In this document: positions 36,170 to 47,496 of the stretch, piece by piece
Layout: the number at the start of each line of letters is the position of its first letter
How positions within the stretch are numbered: the stretch's first letter is position 1
DNA from: Metallyticus violacea
Lineage: Eukaryota; Arthropoda; Insecta; Mantodea; Metallyticidae
Length of the DNA: 64,000 nucleotides
Direction of reading: 5' to 3'
Assembly (NCBI GenBank): GCA_030762175.1
Contig: CM060846.1
Location: 181,448,541 to 181,512,540, forward strand
Program-made: the position numbers and the translations under genes
Notes under the pieces: generated by a model
Database searches by the model: none
Seen by the model: only the letters and a program-made list of their open reading frames with translations
What the model was told of the DNA's origin: nothing

Positions 36170-36440
36170 TTTACTTAGTATAAAATAACCAGCAATATAA
36201 GTATTCCCTCTGTACAAAATAATTTACAAATAATAAGCGGTAAATAGAAAACACTATCTAAAATTGTCAATTTAGAATACCATTAGAACCAGAAGATAAA
36301 TATCTTACAAGAGTAAATATTTATTATTGTACAGCTATTAATATTACAAAATAGACCATACCATGACAAGAAGTGCAAAAGCCAAGGGACCCTTTTTTAT
36401 ATGAGGTAACCACTAGGTTGACAACCGGCTACTAGGAAAG
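36170..36440 (+). repeat. Left arm of a 3 kb-spaced inverted repeat
   Basis: Read forward, this arm matches the reverse complement of 39395-39680 over roughly 270 bp with gaps. Shared words in order include 'aaataacca', 'aatataagt', 'agaaccagaagat', 'ccatgacaa', 'ggtaacca' and 'aggttgacaaccg'. The two could be the ends of a decayed DNA transposon or two independent copies of one repeat. Confidence 0.7.
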
Positions 36441-38746
36441 TAAAGCAGTTAGTAAAAAAGCTTAATGGTTAAGAAAACGTGGTTTTAATTGCGACCAAAT
36501 TACTATAAAATAAAAGTAAATAAAAATGAAGCAAAGCAAAAGAGAGCAAATAGTAATTCATTTCTCCTAAAATAAAAATTACAAGCTATTAGTAAAGACT
36601 TAAGGAAAAATAAATCAAATAATTTGTTCAAGTTAAGTAAACTAAAACCAAGGTGAATCTAATGCTTTAAACAAGTGAGAAATAAATAGTTTGATGTCAG
36701 TGCGTGAAATATGGAGAAGTCAATTGGGATAAAAATTACAGAATAGGTAAGGCTCTCTAAAATGTTGAGGTTATGGCGAAACCAATAAATTATAAGAGTC
36801 CAGTGGGGAAAAGCAATTAATAAAACAGCTAAAGTGTAAAAAACAACGAGACAAAAATATTCAGTCACTATAAACGTGGGTGCAATTTTTGCTAGGAACC
36901 AAATTAACATGTTCTAAACGGTAGGTATTAATACAAACAAATTATTAGGTTTCATATAAATACGAGTGAAACATGTATAATAAGGCAATAAGAAATATTT
37001 ACAAAAAATTATAACAGTTCTAAACATCCCTTATATCTAAAATAAATATTAACTATATAGAAATGAATCAAGTGGAGAAAATAAAATAGCCTTAAAGTAC
37101 AAACACATACAAAGGGGAAATTAATGGTTCAATTACATTGAATAAGAGGAGAGGTAATAAAAAGAGTATAAAGAGATTAAGTGACTCCGTTAAATGCTAG
37201 TACGCTACCCACCCTGCCAAAACAGTGCCTCTACTTTAAAGTTGAAATAGAAGGAAGAAGGAGTAGTTGCCTAGTATGCTAACGTCACGGTTGTACCAAC
37301 AGTAAGAAATATACCAGAAATGGGAATTTAAGTGTAACACGGCCATATTGAAATATAGGGATTTGAGATAATAATCGACAGATGCATCCATGTTAACAAT
37401 GCAGAAATTGAAAAAATACAATTAATAATAAACTCATTACACACACGCACGCTGATACAGTTTTGGTTCCCCATTAATCGCGAAAAATAGATTAGAATAT
37501 ATCTTTTAGTTCAGCTAGCTTTAAGTGAAGGGTTCTGTTTGTAGGAATGTCAAGAAGCGCAGGAATTTGGCTCGGACAGCAGAGAGACCGTTTTGGCAGA
37601 CAAAGGAGCAAATACCATCTATTGTTATTAGGAGGACGGGTGGTCGCCTCGGCCAGGTATGCTGGAAAAGAACAACGCTAAGGCCGTTGATCTGCAACGT
37701 TCACTAAAACTTGAAATTAGACGCTGGACGAATCAACGAGTGGTTAAGCTCAAATAATTAAACTGGCCAATAATATGAGAGTAGCATGAAGTCACAGCCA
37801 ACCTATGAGGATGTCTACAATCATAGTGGCGGGAAAATAGAGCGTCCCTGCATCACGTGGTAAAGCGTGTTATATCGGGTATTTAAGGTCGTGAAATCGC
37901 CCTTTTCGAGCTCTTTTTCTTTTTGGTCTGGTTGGTTGTATTCAGCGTCAGATGTCATAGGAACGCCGATGTTTGAGTTTCACTTCAGCACGACATGTCT
38001 TCCGAGCGGTCTGCAATCACACTGCTAATCTAACAATACAGCTCCACGTGTCTGCCAGACGTCTCGTTACTGCGTTCCGAGCAGAAACGCCATGGGATGC
38101 ACTCTTTGTCAAATAAACGACGTCAACCTGCAGATAATGTGTTTCTCTGGACGATATAATACCGTAATTCCCTTCACTCAACCCGGCACTACCACATCCC
38201 GAAAGCTAGCTATATCCCTGAGATCGACGTGAAGAGTTATTGAGTGGTGAGCTGGGTCATCAACAATCAAACTCCTATCCCCATCCATCCTCCCACCGAT
38301 AGCTACTTCAACGCACACACACTGACCTAGAGTTAACCTCGAGTAAATCTTAGAACCCAAACGACCCAGGGGCTAACTGCAACTCGCTAAGGCCTAATGG
38401 TATCTCTTAGCCTCCTATTCGGAAAAAAATAATGCAAACATTTTGCTACCTGGCAAAATTATATAACAACTCTAAAATACAAACGTGGGAACAGCTCAAG
38501 CAGACGCACTACGTTAAGATGAATCTGAGGCTGGTGGTGGAAACTTATGACTTATGACTAAGAACTCCAAACAATGATTATAATATCTGCACTTATTCTC
38601 CTGTAATTAAACTTTCTGTAATAGTAATGTAAGCTAATAATTAAACGCAAAATGTGTGGTTATATAACTTGTTATAATTTTATATTTCTTAATTTTATAA
38701 ATTTTATAAAGAAATGTTGAGTTGAAGGTCATTTGTGAAACTTTAC
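36441..38746. other. Between the inverted repeats: AT-rich part, then a GC-richer promoter-like block
   Basis: The left half (to about 37500) is purine-rich and without a frame. From about 37520 to 38420 base composition rises in G and C. A TATA-like 'gggtatttaagg' lies near 37876 and an AATAAA at about 38112, some 240 bp apart, as in the promoter to polyadenylation span of a solo LTR. I found no second copy and no clear TG...CA borders or target duplication, so a solo LTR is only a guess. No coding frame is supported. Confidence 0.35.
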
Positions 38747-38890
38747 ACCACACTGAACAGATTGTTCAATACTTTTAAAACGAAACACAAATTGATAAAA
38801 CTTACTAAAACGTGCTATCTTTTTAGCCGAAGTGCACTTTCAAGAAACACTAATTAGGTGAACCATTTAGGAAATAATTAAGTGATGGAA
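38747..38890 (+). repeat. Dispersed repeat, second copy
   Basis: This is the partner of 25685-25830 in the same orientation. It lies between the two arms of the inverted repeat, which may mean it is part of that larger element or inserted into it. Confidence 0.6.
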
Positions 38891-39394
38891 GCTAATACCA
38901 ACTTGATCATTAACAAAGAGAATTGACAAGCTATAGAACTTTGGAAAAACAAATATTTTAGACGAAGCTATCTCTTTATTTAGAACATTTTAGATCAATT
39001 CCTAGAGCATTCCGCCAGTCCGTGAAACAATATAAAGACTTAACCAACAGAGAACTTGTCATATACAATGATTACAGCAGAATACATTCTTTTACATTTA
39101 TAAAAACAGTATGTATTTATATGAATGTACATACAAACATGTATACATCCATTTTGACGGCAGGAAAGTACTGAAACCGATCTACGTAGATTTGCTTTTG
39201 GTTAGTATTCTTTTCATAAAATTTTGATTTTGTACAATTTGTTCTTTGTTTATTATATAAAATTCATAAGACATATGTTCACAAGACAAAGAGGATAAAC
39301 CATCATTTAATATTATTAAAAACAATTATTAAAGGAAACATAATGAGGTAAAGCACGTTGAGCAAACGGTAGGGAAGACTTACTTTTAAGTAAC

Positions 39395-39680
39395 CGTATA
39401 GTAGACGGTTGTCAACCTCATGGTTACCGCATATAAAAGTTGTCTCTTGGCCTTTGTCACTTGTTGTCATGGAATATATTTATTTTGCAATATTTATCTG
39501 TCGGTACAATAGCACATATTGACTTTTGCAAGGTATTCATCTTCTGGTTCTAGCGGTATTATGAATTAATAATAATATTCGATCATATTTTTTCCCTTTA
39601 ACGCTTGTTGTTCATAAAGTATTTATAAATCATTAACACTTATATTTCTGGTTATTTTTACTACGTATATTTTAAACTAC
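39395..39680 (-). repeat. Right arm of the inverted repeat
   Basis: The reverse complement of this arm aligns with 36170-36440, best around 'accagaagat' and 'aggttgacaaccg'. The outer parts are less similar than the centre. No short target duplication was found outside the arms. Confidence 0.7.
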
Positions 39681-40149
39681 TTATAAAAAGGAAATATGCA
39701 CCAAAGCTGACTTCATTCACTTTTACTTAAATAAACATACGGGTTGTCCAATATCCTAACTATAAAGTCAAATCAAAATGTATGCTCTACATTTGATGGT
39801 ACATATGGTATTTGTACCTGCACCTAAATTCAGTAATTTTCGTTTAATTGCACATGCTGTAAAATTTACTTTCAACTCAGGGGGCGATATTTTTGGCATA
39901 CGCGATCTTTGAAATCTCTCTCTTACAATTTCCGCATGCTTATTGAAATATCCTCTTATATCCAAACTGGAATTACACACTTTAGCGTCTAATCATCCAT
40001 TTCAACGATTTATTAATAATCTACTGAATGAAATCTGAACCCCTAGGATTATGAATCCTCGGAATTCTAAAGACAACCTTACCCCGATCAAAAGAACCCT
40101 GGTGCACTTGTTATCTATTACCTAGTAATATAAGATATTTTAATTTTTT

Positions 40150-41356
40150 CTTCCTACAAAACCCCATCTATTGCAGTCCTTTCAGATCAAAAGCTCACCG
40201 GCAGCTATATGATAGTGTTTACTACTCACAGTGTCTAAAAATCTTACTCAAAACTTTTATATTGAGATCTTCAACTACTTCGCAGTTCAAGCTCTTACTG
40301 AAGGCTTCTACAAAATTGAGAGTTTATCACTTATTTCGTTAATCATAGAATCCCATTTATTTTTGACCGAAAATCCATAAAGAAGGTAGCCCAAGTCGCT
40401 CCGTGGTTCCCAATAATACTTCACCATTTAAAGGAACCCCAGCACTTGTGAACCTCTTCATTAAAAACTTCACTTCATATATCAGAAACTCCTGTCCCTT
40501 TCTTGAAATTTTCAATTTAAGATGATGTTCTTCTAACTATGATGTTACATTGCTATATATGAATATTGCACATGAAAGAGGAGATTGCCGGGTTCAGATA
40601 TTTCTTAAATAACCATCTTCTCCCTCACATTCCTTCTACTGATTTTATTGAGATTGTAGTAGTGCTTACTTGTATGCTTTGGCATTTGAAAATCAACATT
40701 TATCATAATTAAAATCTACAGCCATGGACACTAGGTTGACCCCTTCGTATGCAATTTATTTCTGCCCCGTCTAGAGGAAGCATGTTTTACAATCTGAGAC
40801 AAACATCCCTATACTTTGGTCGATGAGATTTTAATAATTTGACACATGGTGCAAAATATTTGAAAGCCTTATTCATAAATATTATTCAAATTAATTTTAC
40901 AATTTATGTAGAATATTTCTCACACTTATTTTTCAGATTTTTATATCAATCTAGCTAGCAAAAAATCCCTGAATCAGTTCACATAGAATATACCAACTTT
41001 CAACAATATCTTTATAACAAAGGCAGTCATGCTAGGCCATCTAAAGATCCATTCATTTTTCTTTATCTGTTCGTGGGCACTGTCTTTTTAACAATAGTGC
41101 TTCTTTAGATAAATATATTACTAATTTAATTCAAAAACGCAAGGACGGAGTTTGCCCTTTATAACTTTTACGTTCACGCATAATTCCTTCTCCCACAGCT
41201 TTACTCCAATGAACACAAAATCCAGTCTTAATAATGTACTTGAACACATGGCAACCATTTTTCGGCATTAAGCACATTAGATACATTCTCAAAAATTATT
41301 TTAAGATTCTGCTTCTAAATGCTGCCATCGCCGCTTTTCTTCCAAAATCTACCTAG
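40150..41356 (+). pseudogene. Penelope-like element reverse transcriptase remnant (5' side of LINE copy D)
   Basis: Penelope-like elements carry an RT related to telomerase and a GIY-YIG endonuclease. RT motif A is readable as YDVTLLYMNIAHE at 40538-40576, and in the same frame motif B as KSTAMDTRLTPSYAIYF at 40712-40762, with FENQH just before it. The catalytic FIDD-like motif is not readable. Downstream, FNNSASLDKYITNLIQKR (about 41086) and KNYFKILLLNAAIAAFLPKS (about 41290-41348) fit the RT thumb and linker of the family. The text stops at about 41356, where LINE copy D begins, and probably resumes at 46079. Numerous stops and shifts are present. Confidence 0.7.
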
Positions 41357-41743
41357 CTACCCCGAGGCACCCGAGCGGCTCCCACAGGTCCGCACTCTGC
41401 GCGTTTGACTCATTTTTATTTCGCCTATTTTATTTATTTATTTGTCCTACTTCCCTGTTCTTCGTCTGTTGGGTGCCCCCGTGTTTGACACGGTAAAGTG
41501 TGACTGGGTAACGGCGTGACTCCCAGCACAGGGTTATCATGTAGGACGGGAGCGTATCCCCTGGTAAAGGCCAGGCCCGGGGAAGGCCCATTGCATGAGC
41601 TGTTTAACTTTCTGCAGGCGATTGGGTCCCTTTGTCAACCCACAGTAAGGTGTGACCCTTAGCTGATTTTTTGTCTAGGCCAGGACAGGTCACCTAAGCC
41701 GGAGTGGCGCCCAGGAATCAGCCTGCCATCGGAGACAGTTGCA

Positions 41744-43041
41744 ATGGTGGAGGTTAATATCGCTATGGCACATGATAATAATCATTTTCACATGAAACGA
41801 AAAAGAGTTGACGTAAGAGAAATATCCGAGAAGACATTTCCTCTCTACTTAGTAATCAGTCGTACCGAAGATGGCCAGTCGTTTGCTAGGGTAGATCAAT
41901 TTAAAATTCAGAAGGGCATTGATGCCATAGCTGGACCCGTTAAGTCCTATACCCGTCTACGCAACGGATCACTTTTGGTGGAGACACTTGGCCTGTTTCA
42001 AAGCAACTCGTTGCTCAAGGCGACGCTACTCCACGGTTATCCCGTCCGTGTCGAGAAACATAAGACAATGAATTCGTCGCGAGGAGTCGTTACCACAAAT
42101 GTTCTAGACGGAATGTCCGACCCAGAAATCCAGAGCTGTCTGGAACACCAAGGGGTCACCTCTGTTTATAGTGTACAGGCAAGGGAAGAGGGGGAATTAC
42201 AGCCGACCCGGACTCTTTTCCTCACCTTTTACAGGGTCGAATTGCCGCAGAGGATAAAGGCGGGCTACGAGTTGATAGAAGTGCACCCATATATCCCGAG
42301 CCCGTTGCAATGTTTACAGTGTCAACGTTTTGGACACACTCGCATATCCTATAAAAGTGCCGTTTCGATCTGTGCAACCTGCGGTCAAGCAAGTGACGAG
42401 GGAGCATATCCATCCGCTCCTGTCTGCGTCAACTGCCGCGGTGAACATCCGGCCTCGTCCCGCGATTGCCCTCGTTTTCGAGAGGAGCTCTGTATTCAGG
42501 AGATCCGGGTGAACGAAAAACTCTCCTTTCCTGAAGCCCGGAAGCGATACCAAATTCGCCAACCTGTCGTGCCTAAGACCGGCACCTACAGCGCAGCAGC
42601 TTCTTTTGCGCCCAAGAAGTGCGATAGCAGTACGCAGACCTGCGATCTTGTCTTTACACGGGTCCAAACTACGTCTAGTTCTCCAAAGCGCTCTACCGTG
42701 AAGCCCAAATCGGTTGTTTTTAATGCCCTGAAATTAAGTTCAGGACGAGTTTTACGCGAACAGATTTTTTAAGGTCGTCAACTCAGGTAGAGAAGAAAAA
42801 GAGCCCTTCTCCTCCTCGGAGGTCCCACTCGCATGATGGGATCAAACCCGCTAGGCGGTCGCCGTCGCCGCCTATACCCACATCCAACCGATTCCAGGCG
42901 TTGAAATCGGCGGATGCTTCTCAGCGGGAGAGCCCTCCCTCTGAGGAGGTTATGGAGCAGGATGTACCTGCTCCAGGAGAACCACCGAGCCCCACGCGAT
43001 TGACAAAAGCACGTTTGATTCGCCCTGGACCGTCCAAATAG
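41744..43041 (+). pseudogene. LINE copy D ORF1, frameshifted near the C-terminus
   Basis: The frame is open from MVEVNIAMAHD for 342 codons, then shifts near 42735; the remaining C-terminal part is in another frame up to TAG at 43039. The N-terminal half diverges clearly from copies B and C (for example EISEKTFPLYLVISRTEDG), marking a separate subfamily. The knuckles are damaged: the first lacks its last Cys (CLQCQRFGHTRISY) and the second has Asp for His and Tyr for Cys (CATCGQASDEGAY). The third is intact (CVNC..EHPASSRDC). Confidence 0.9.
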
Positions 43042-43082
43042 TAAGGTGGTATATTTTTAGCTTCTTTTATCTAAATTTAACA

Positions 43083-46078
43083 ATGGCTATCCTTTCGTGG
43101 AATGTGCGTGGTCTCCGTAGTCGAAGACCAGACCTCGAGCTAATTTTACGCTCTACTGGCCCTCCGCTTGTGTGTCTCCAAGAGACCAAACTTCGCCCAC
43201 AAGATTCTTTTAATTTACGCGGTTACTCTTCGGTGAGTTTTGATCTCCCTCCCGAAGACGGCACTCCCGCTCATGGCGGAGTTTTAATTTTAATTCGCCA
43301 TGACGTGTACAGTACTTCATTACAGCTCCAGATTCCTTTACAGGCTGCTGCAGCTACAGTTTTTCTGGCCTTTGTTTTTCTGTCTGCACTGTTTATTTAC
43401 CTAAGTCCGGCACCATCACCATAGTTCACCTGGACGATCTTCTGTCTCAGCTACCCCTCCCCCCTGTCCTACTTTTGGGAGATTTTAATGCACACCATTC
43501 CCTATGGGGTTCCAACACGGAGTGTGCCTGGGGCAGCATATTGGCAGAATTTCTCGACCGTCACCATCTTGTTCTGCTCAACACTGGTCAACCTACTTTT
43601 CTCTCTGAAAGCACTCACAGCTTTTCACACTTGGACTTAACCATTAGTTCTGCCTCACTTGCTGTACATTTCACCTGGAACGTCATCCTGATTTATATTT
43701 CAGTGATCACTTTCCGTGTCAGATCCATGTACTCTCTTCAAACGTACATTCAGAGCGCGTGCCAAAATGACACATTGAAAAGGCGAATTGGCCTCTCTTT
43801 CGATCTATGGCCGAATTTTCAGGGTGTGAATTTCCATCTATCGACATCGCGATCGAGCACCTCTGTACGGTCATCATAACAACCGCAGATCAGGCTATTC
43901 CCCGGTCGTTTTGTCACCCCAGATGTTTATCGGTTCCCTGGTGGACCGATGCGTGCCGGGATGCATTGCGTGCACGCCGAGGTGCTTTCCGAGTTTTTCT
44001 TCGCCATCCTACTTCAGAAAATATGATTTGCTACAAACAACTTCGCGCCAAATGCCGCCGAGTCATTAAGGATAGCAAAAAGGCATCTTGGATTTCTTTT
44101 ACATCTTCTTTTAACCGCACAACGCTTTCATCCGTAGTTTGGGAAAGGCTACGCCGCGTTGCTGGCAAACCAAGTTTTGCACCTATACCCGGTCTTAGGA
44201 TTTTAAATGAAATGTTCACTACTCTGATTGATGTCGCCAATATTTTAGGACGTACTTTCGCTGATGTTTCAAGCTCGGCCAACTATCCTGCTGCTTTTCG
44301 CACAATTAAAGAGCAGGTCGAGTCGAAGGGCTTCTGCTTTGCCTCCGACCATCAGGAGTGCAACAATGTCCCCTTTACCTCCAGGGAATTGGAGCATGCC
44401 CTTACGAACTCTCGACACTGTGCACCAGGGCCAGATGGTATTCGTGTTGCTATGTTGCAGCATTTGTCATCGAAAGGCAAATTTTCTTATTACGCACTTT
44501 TAATTTTATTTGGTGTAATGGCACATTTCCTATAGCTTTGTGGTTGGCCACCGTCATTCCTATACCTAAGCCTGGAAAGGACCCACATCTTCCTTCCAGT
44601 TACCGTCCGATTTCCCTCACCAGCTGCGTCTGCAAGGTGATAGAACGCATGATTAACGGGCGGCAAATGTGGTGGTTGGAGTCGAGGCATGTATTGACGA
44701 ACGCTCATTGCGGTTTTCGTCGTCACCGTTCCTCTGTCGACCATCTTGTGTCTATCTCGACCGGCATAATGGACGGTTTTTACGGAAGTGCCAAACGGTT
44801 GTTGTGTTTTTTTTTTTTTTTTTTTTGATCTGGAGAAAGCGTATGATACTTGCTGGAGAGGCGGTATCCTCCGAACGCTTCAGGATTGGAACATACGTGG
44901 GCGTATGTCTGTTTTTGTTCAGGAATTTATGGAAGACCGGGTTTTTTATGTTCGCGTGAGATCAGTTTTATTATATATATTTATTCAAGATAATAGTGTA
45001 CCTCAGGGCTCGGTACTTAGTTGCACTCTGTTTGCCATTGCGATTAACTCTATCACCGAGTGTTTACCGCCAGGAATACAATCGTCGTTGTTTGTAGACG
45101 ATTTTGCCATCTATCTTTCCTCTCGGAGAACCTGTTTCTTGGAACGCAGCCTCCAATGCTGTCTCGACCGCCTTTACCCTTGGAGTGTATCTCACGGATT
45201 CCATTTCTTCGCAGAGAAGACTGTCTGCATGAACTTCTGGCGCAACAAGGAGTATCCTGCACCTTCGCTCCATCTTGGCCCAGACGCACTCTCTTTTGCA
45301 GACGAAGTTAGGTTCCTTGACTTGGTATTTGATAGTAAATTATGCTGGTCATCGCATATAGCACAACTCATAGGTAAGTGTGAACGTTCTCTTTGTATTT
45401 TAGGTGTTTTAAGTACCACATCTTGAGGAGCTGACCGGACTCTTCTTTTACGTTTTTATCGCTCACTTATCCGATCGAAACTGTTTTATGGCTCAGCGCG
45501 ACCTTCTGTGCTTCGTCGCCTTAACCCAATTCATCACCGGGGTATGCGTGTTGGCATTGGAGCATTCCGCACCAGTCCTGTGTTGAGTTTATGTGCGGAG
45601 TCTCGAGAATCTCCGTTGTTTTATCGTAGGAATGTTTTGCTTTCTGCCTACGGTGATCGCTTAGCTGCGCAACCTCGTCATCCCACGAATGGGCAGTTTT
45701 TTAATGTATCTTTTGATCGTTTTTATGCAGCTCGGTCCTTTTCTCCTAAACCTGCTGGCTTTCGTTTTCGGGAGATTTTATGGACGTTGGACCTCGAGTT
45801 ATCTGATTTCTTCTTAGCCGGAGAAACTTCCTCTCCCCCTTGGCTTTTAGCAGAGGCCCGCGTTCATCTTGGGCTTACGTCCTGTCCAACTAATAAGCTC
45901 CGTGAATGTAAATTCGCCCCTTTTAACTGGTCGACTTCTTTTTGCGCTGTTCGTCTTGAAGAAGTGATTTTAACTCGTCTTAGAATTGGGCATTGCCGTT
46001 TTAGTCACTCTAACCTTTTTAATGGTCGACCCGCTGCAGCTTGCCCTCACTGTGACCACCCCTTTACAGTGCTTCACA
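43083..46078 (+). pseudogene. LINE copy D ORF2, RNase H deleted, poly(T) expansion in RT
   Basis: The endonuclease keeps its catalytic words (SWNVRGL, CLQETKL, GDFNAHHSLWG) but shifts near 43380 and 43690. The frame 43807-44340 covers the linker to the RT N-terminus. A run of 20 T at 44807-44826 sits exactly where the FFDLEK codons of RT motif A begin. From there to 45426 the RT core is open (EKAYDTCW, VPQGSVLS, LFVDDFAIYL). A roughly 25 bp loss lies near 45485 and RNase H is deleted at about 45892. The zinc-finger text HCRFSH...CPHCDHPFTV runs to the truncation at 46078. Confidence 0.9.
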
Positions 46079-46320
46079 CCCGACTATGGAACCGCTTGCC
46101 CAGCCCGAGTTTTACTCAAAGCAGTGGTTCACACGGCATGGGCCGGATTCATTATGCTGGTCAGAAGGGTATCTTGTGTTCTCGCCAACGCCGGCAAGAC
46201 TCCTCTAATGAGACTAACAGGTTTCCGGACAGCCGTGGTCGACTTATACACCTGCGACTGCCGGGTACCTTGTCATTATTGCATGGTATCTATGGTGAAA
46301 TGTGTATTATTGAGCTTTAA
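46079..46320 (+). pseudogene. Probable 3' continuation of the Penelope-like element (linker and GIY-YIG region)
   Basis: Immediately after the cut end of LINE copy D the base composition changes. One frame reads RLPSPSFTQSSGSHGMGR, resembling the linker of Penelope-like proteins. Another frame reads GKTPLMRLTGFRTAVVDL, resembling the helix after the endonuclease motif (KTPLxxRLxGHR). The text ends near 46320. This fits as the right half of the element interrupted at 41356, but the key GIY-YIG residues themselves are not visible. Confidence 0.45.
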
Positions 46321-47221
46321 CATATTTACATTTTAACGCCGCTTTGGCATATGTTTATTTACAAGTATATGTACATGCTAGCGCCGTTGTGGCGTAAGTT
46401 AAACTATAGGTATTCCTCTCTTATGTTATTCTCCTGCGGCGAGCTAAGTTAAGCGGTGGTGGGTTGACGCTACAATTTTGCATTTAGTTGATTGGTCTTA
46501 GTGTTTCTTAATTGTTGGCAAACTACAAGCATATAAATGTTTTAGGCACAATTGATATAGGAAGGAATAAGTGTTATAAAGTGTTCTAAAACACAGAGAA
46601 AATTACAAAATATATTTTAGCATAGTAATTAACAGTAGAGTAACACATTTTATATTTAGGTGCAGTCATAAGGGTGTAAAGTAAATTGTTAAAACTATTT
46701 TTATCCTTATTATTATTATTATTATTATTACTATTTTTATTATCATCATCATCATCATCACCATCATTATCATCATCATCATCATCATCATCATCTAGCG
46801 TACTTATTTTGAATTTTTGAACTTACGAGTATTGCCCCTTAGAAAGAGCTCTTTTGTTTAACAGTGTTCCACTTAATTAGAACTGCTAGGTAGTGGGAAT
46901 GAAAATCCTGAAACACGGGATTTTAATGAAACCAGTGCTTGAACAATGACCTGACATGTAAGCATGCTATTGAATGGAAATTATCTTCCATTGTAATATG
47001 GAAATTGTAGTAAATTTATAGGCCACTGTGATACATTGGTAAAGGCTCTCGGGATCTTCTGGCTCCTCTCAATGAATTTGTTTTAAATATCCCCAGTCTA
47101 GAGGTGTTAAATAAGGTGATCTGTCTGACTAGAAGACTGGTATTATCCTGCTACTCAATAACCAGGATGTGCTGAATTTAGATGATTGATCACCATCGAC
47201 CAGTGCGAAAGCGTCCCATTA
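46321..47221. other. Spacer with a (TTA)n/(TCA)n microsatellite
   Basis: No gene is seen. At 46706-46797 a trinucleotide tract changes from TTA repeats to TCA repeats, about 90 bp long. It resembles the ATC tail of the LINE family, but no LINE 3' UTR precedes it. Confidence 0.6.
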
Positions 47222-47232
47222 TGTTGAAACCA

Positions 47233-47485
47233 TACCGCCAGTATGGCCGAGGTCGCCAAGGCGCAGGCTCGAGAGTGGAAGGTGTAGAATTCTATTACAG
47301 CCATGGCCGTTCTCCCTGATAGAGGTTTTTAGAAATTTTCCTTAGTCCTCATAAATGGAAAATGCACGGGAGGTACCCTAAACTTAGGCCCGGAACGTTT
47401 CCTTTGTTAAAAATTTTATATATCACCAGTGTCCACCGCCTATGGTGCCTCAGTAGTAAAAGCGGGCCTTAAACACTATTAAAAT
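47233..47485 (+). mobile_element. tRNA-derived SINE, copy 3
   Basis: The head 'gtatggccgaggtcgccaag' near 47250 keeps the A box; the B box is mutated ('gtagaattctatt'). The body is diagnostic ('ccctgatagagg', 'tccaccgcctatggtgcctc', 'ttaaacactatt'). Perfect 11 bp duplications 'tgttgaaacca' lie at 47222-47232 and 47486-47496. Confidence 0.92.
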
Positions 47486-47496
47486 TGTTGAAACCA

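Larger units (their letters stand above)
41357..46078 (+). mobile_element. I-superfamily-like LINE, copy D (3' end missing)
   Basis: It starts inside the leader ('accccgaggcacccgag'), lacking the first roughly 50 bp of the family. It contains ORF1 and most of ORF2, and is cut at 46078 within the C-terminal zinc finger, so the 3' UTR and ATC tail are absent. A TPRT insertion begins at the 3' end, so loss of the 3' end must be a later deletion. Internally, about 540 bp covering RNase H have been deleted at about 45892, where 'gtcctgtccaa' joins 'ctaataagctcc'. Confidence 0.9.

Noticed and set aside
37520..38200. Solo LTR
   Set aside because: TATA and AATAAA are spaced suitably, but TG/CA borders, a target duplication and a second copy are missing; kept only as a remark.
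46706..46797. (TTA)n/(TCA)n tract as the tail of a LINE
   Set aside because: The 3' UTR of the LINE family does not precede it, so it is treated as a simple microsatellite.
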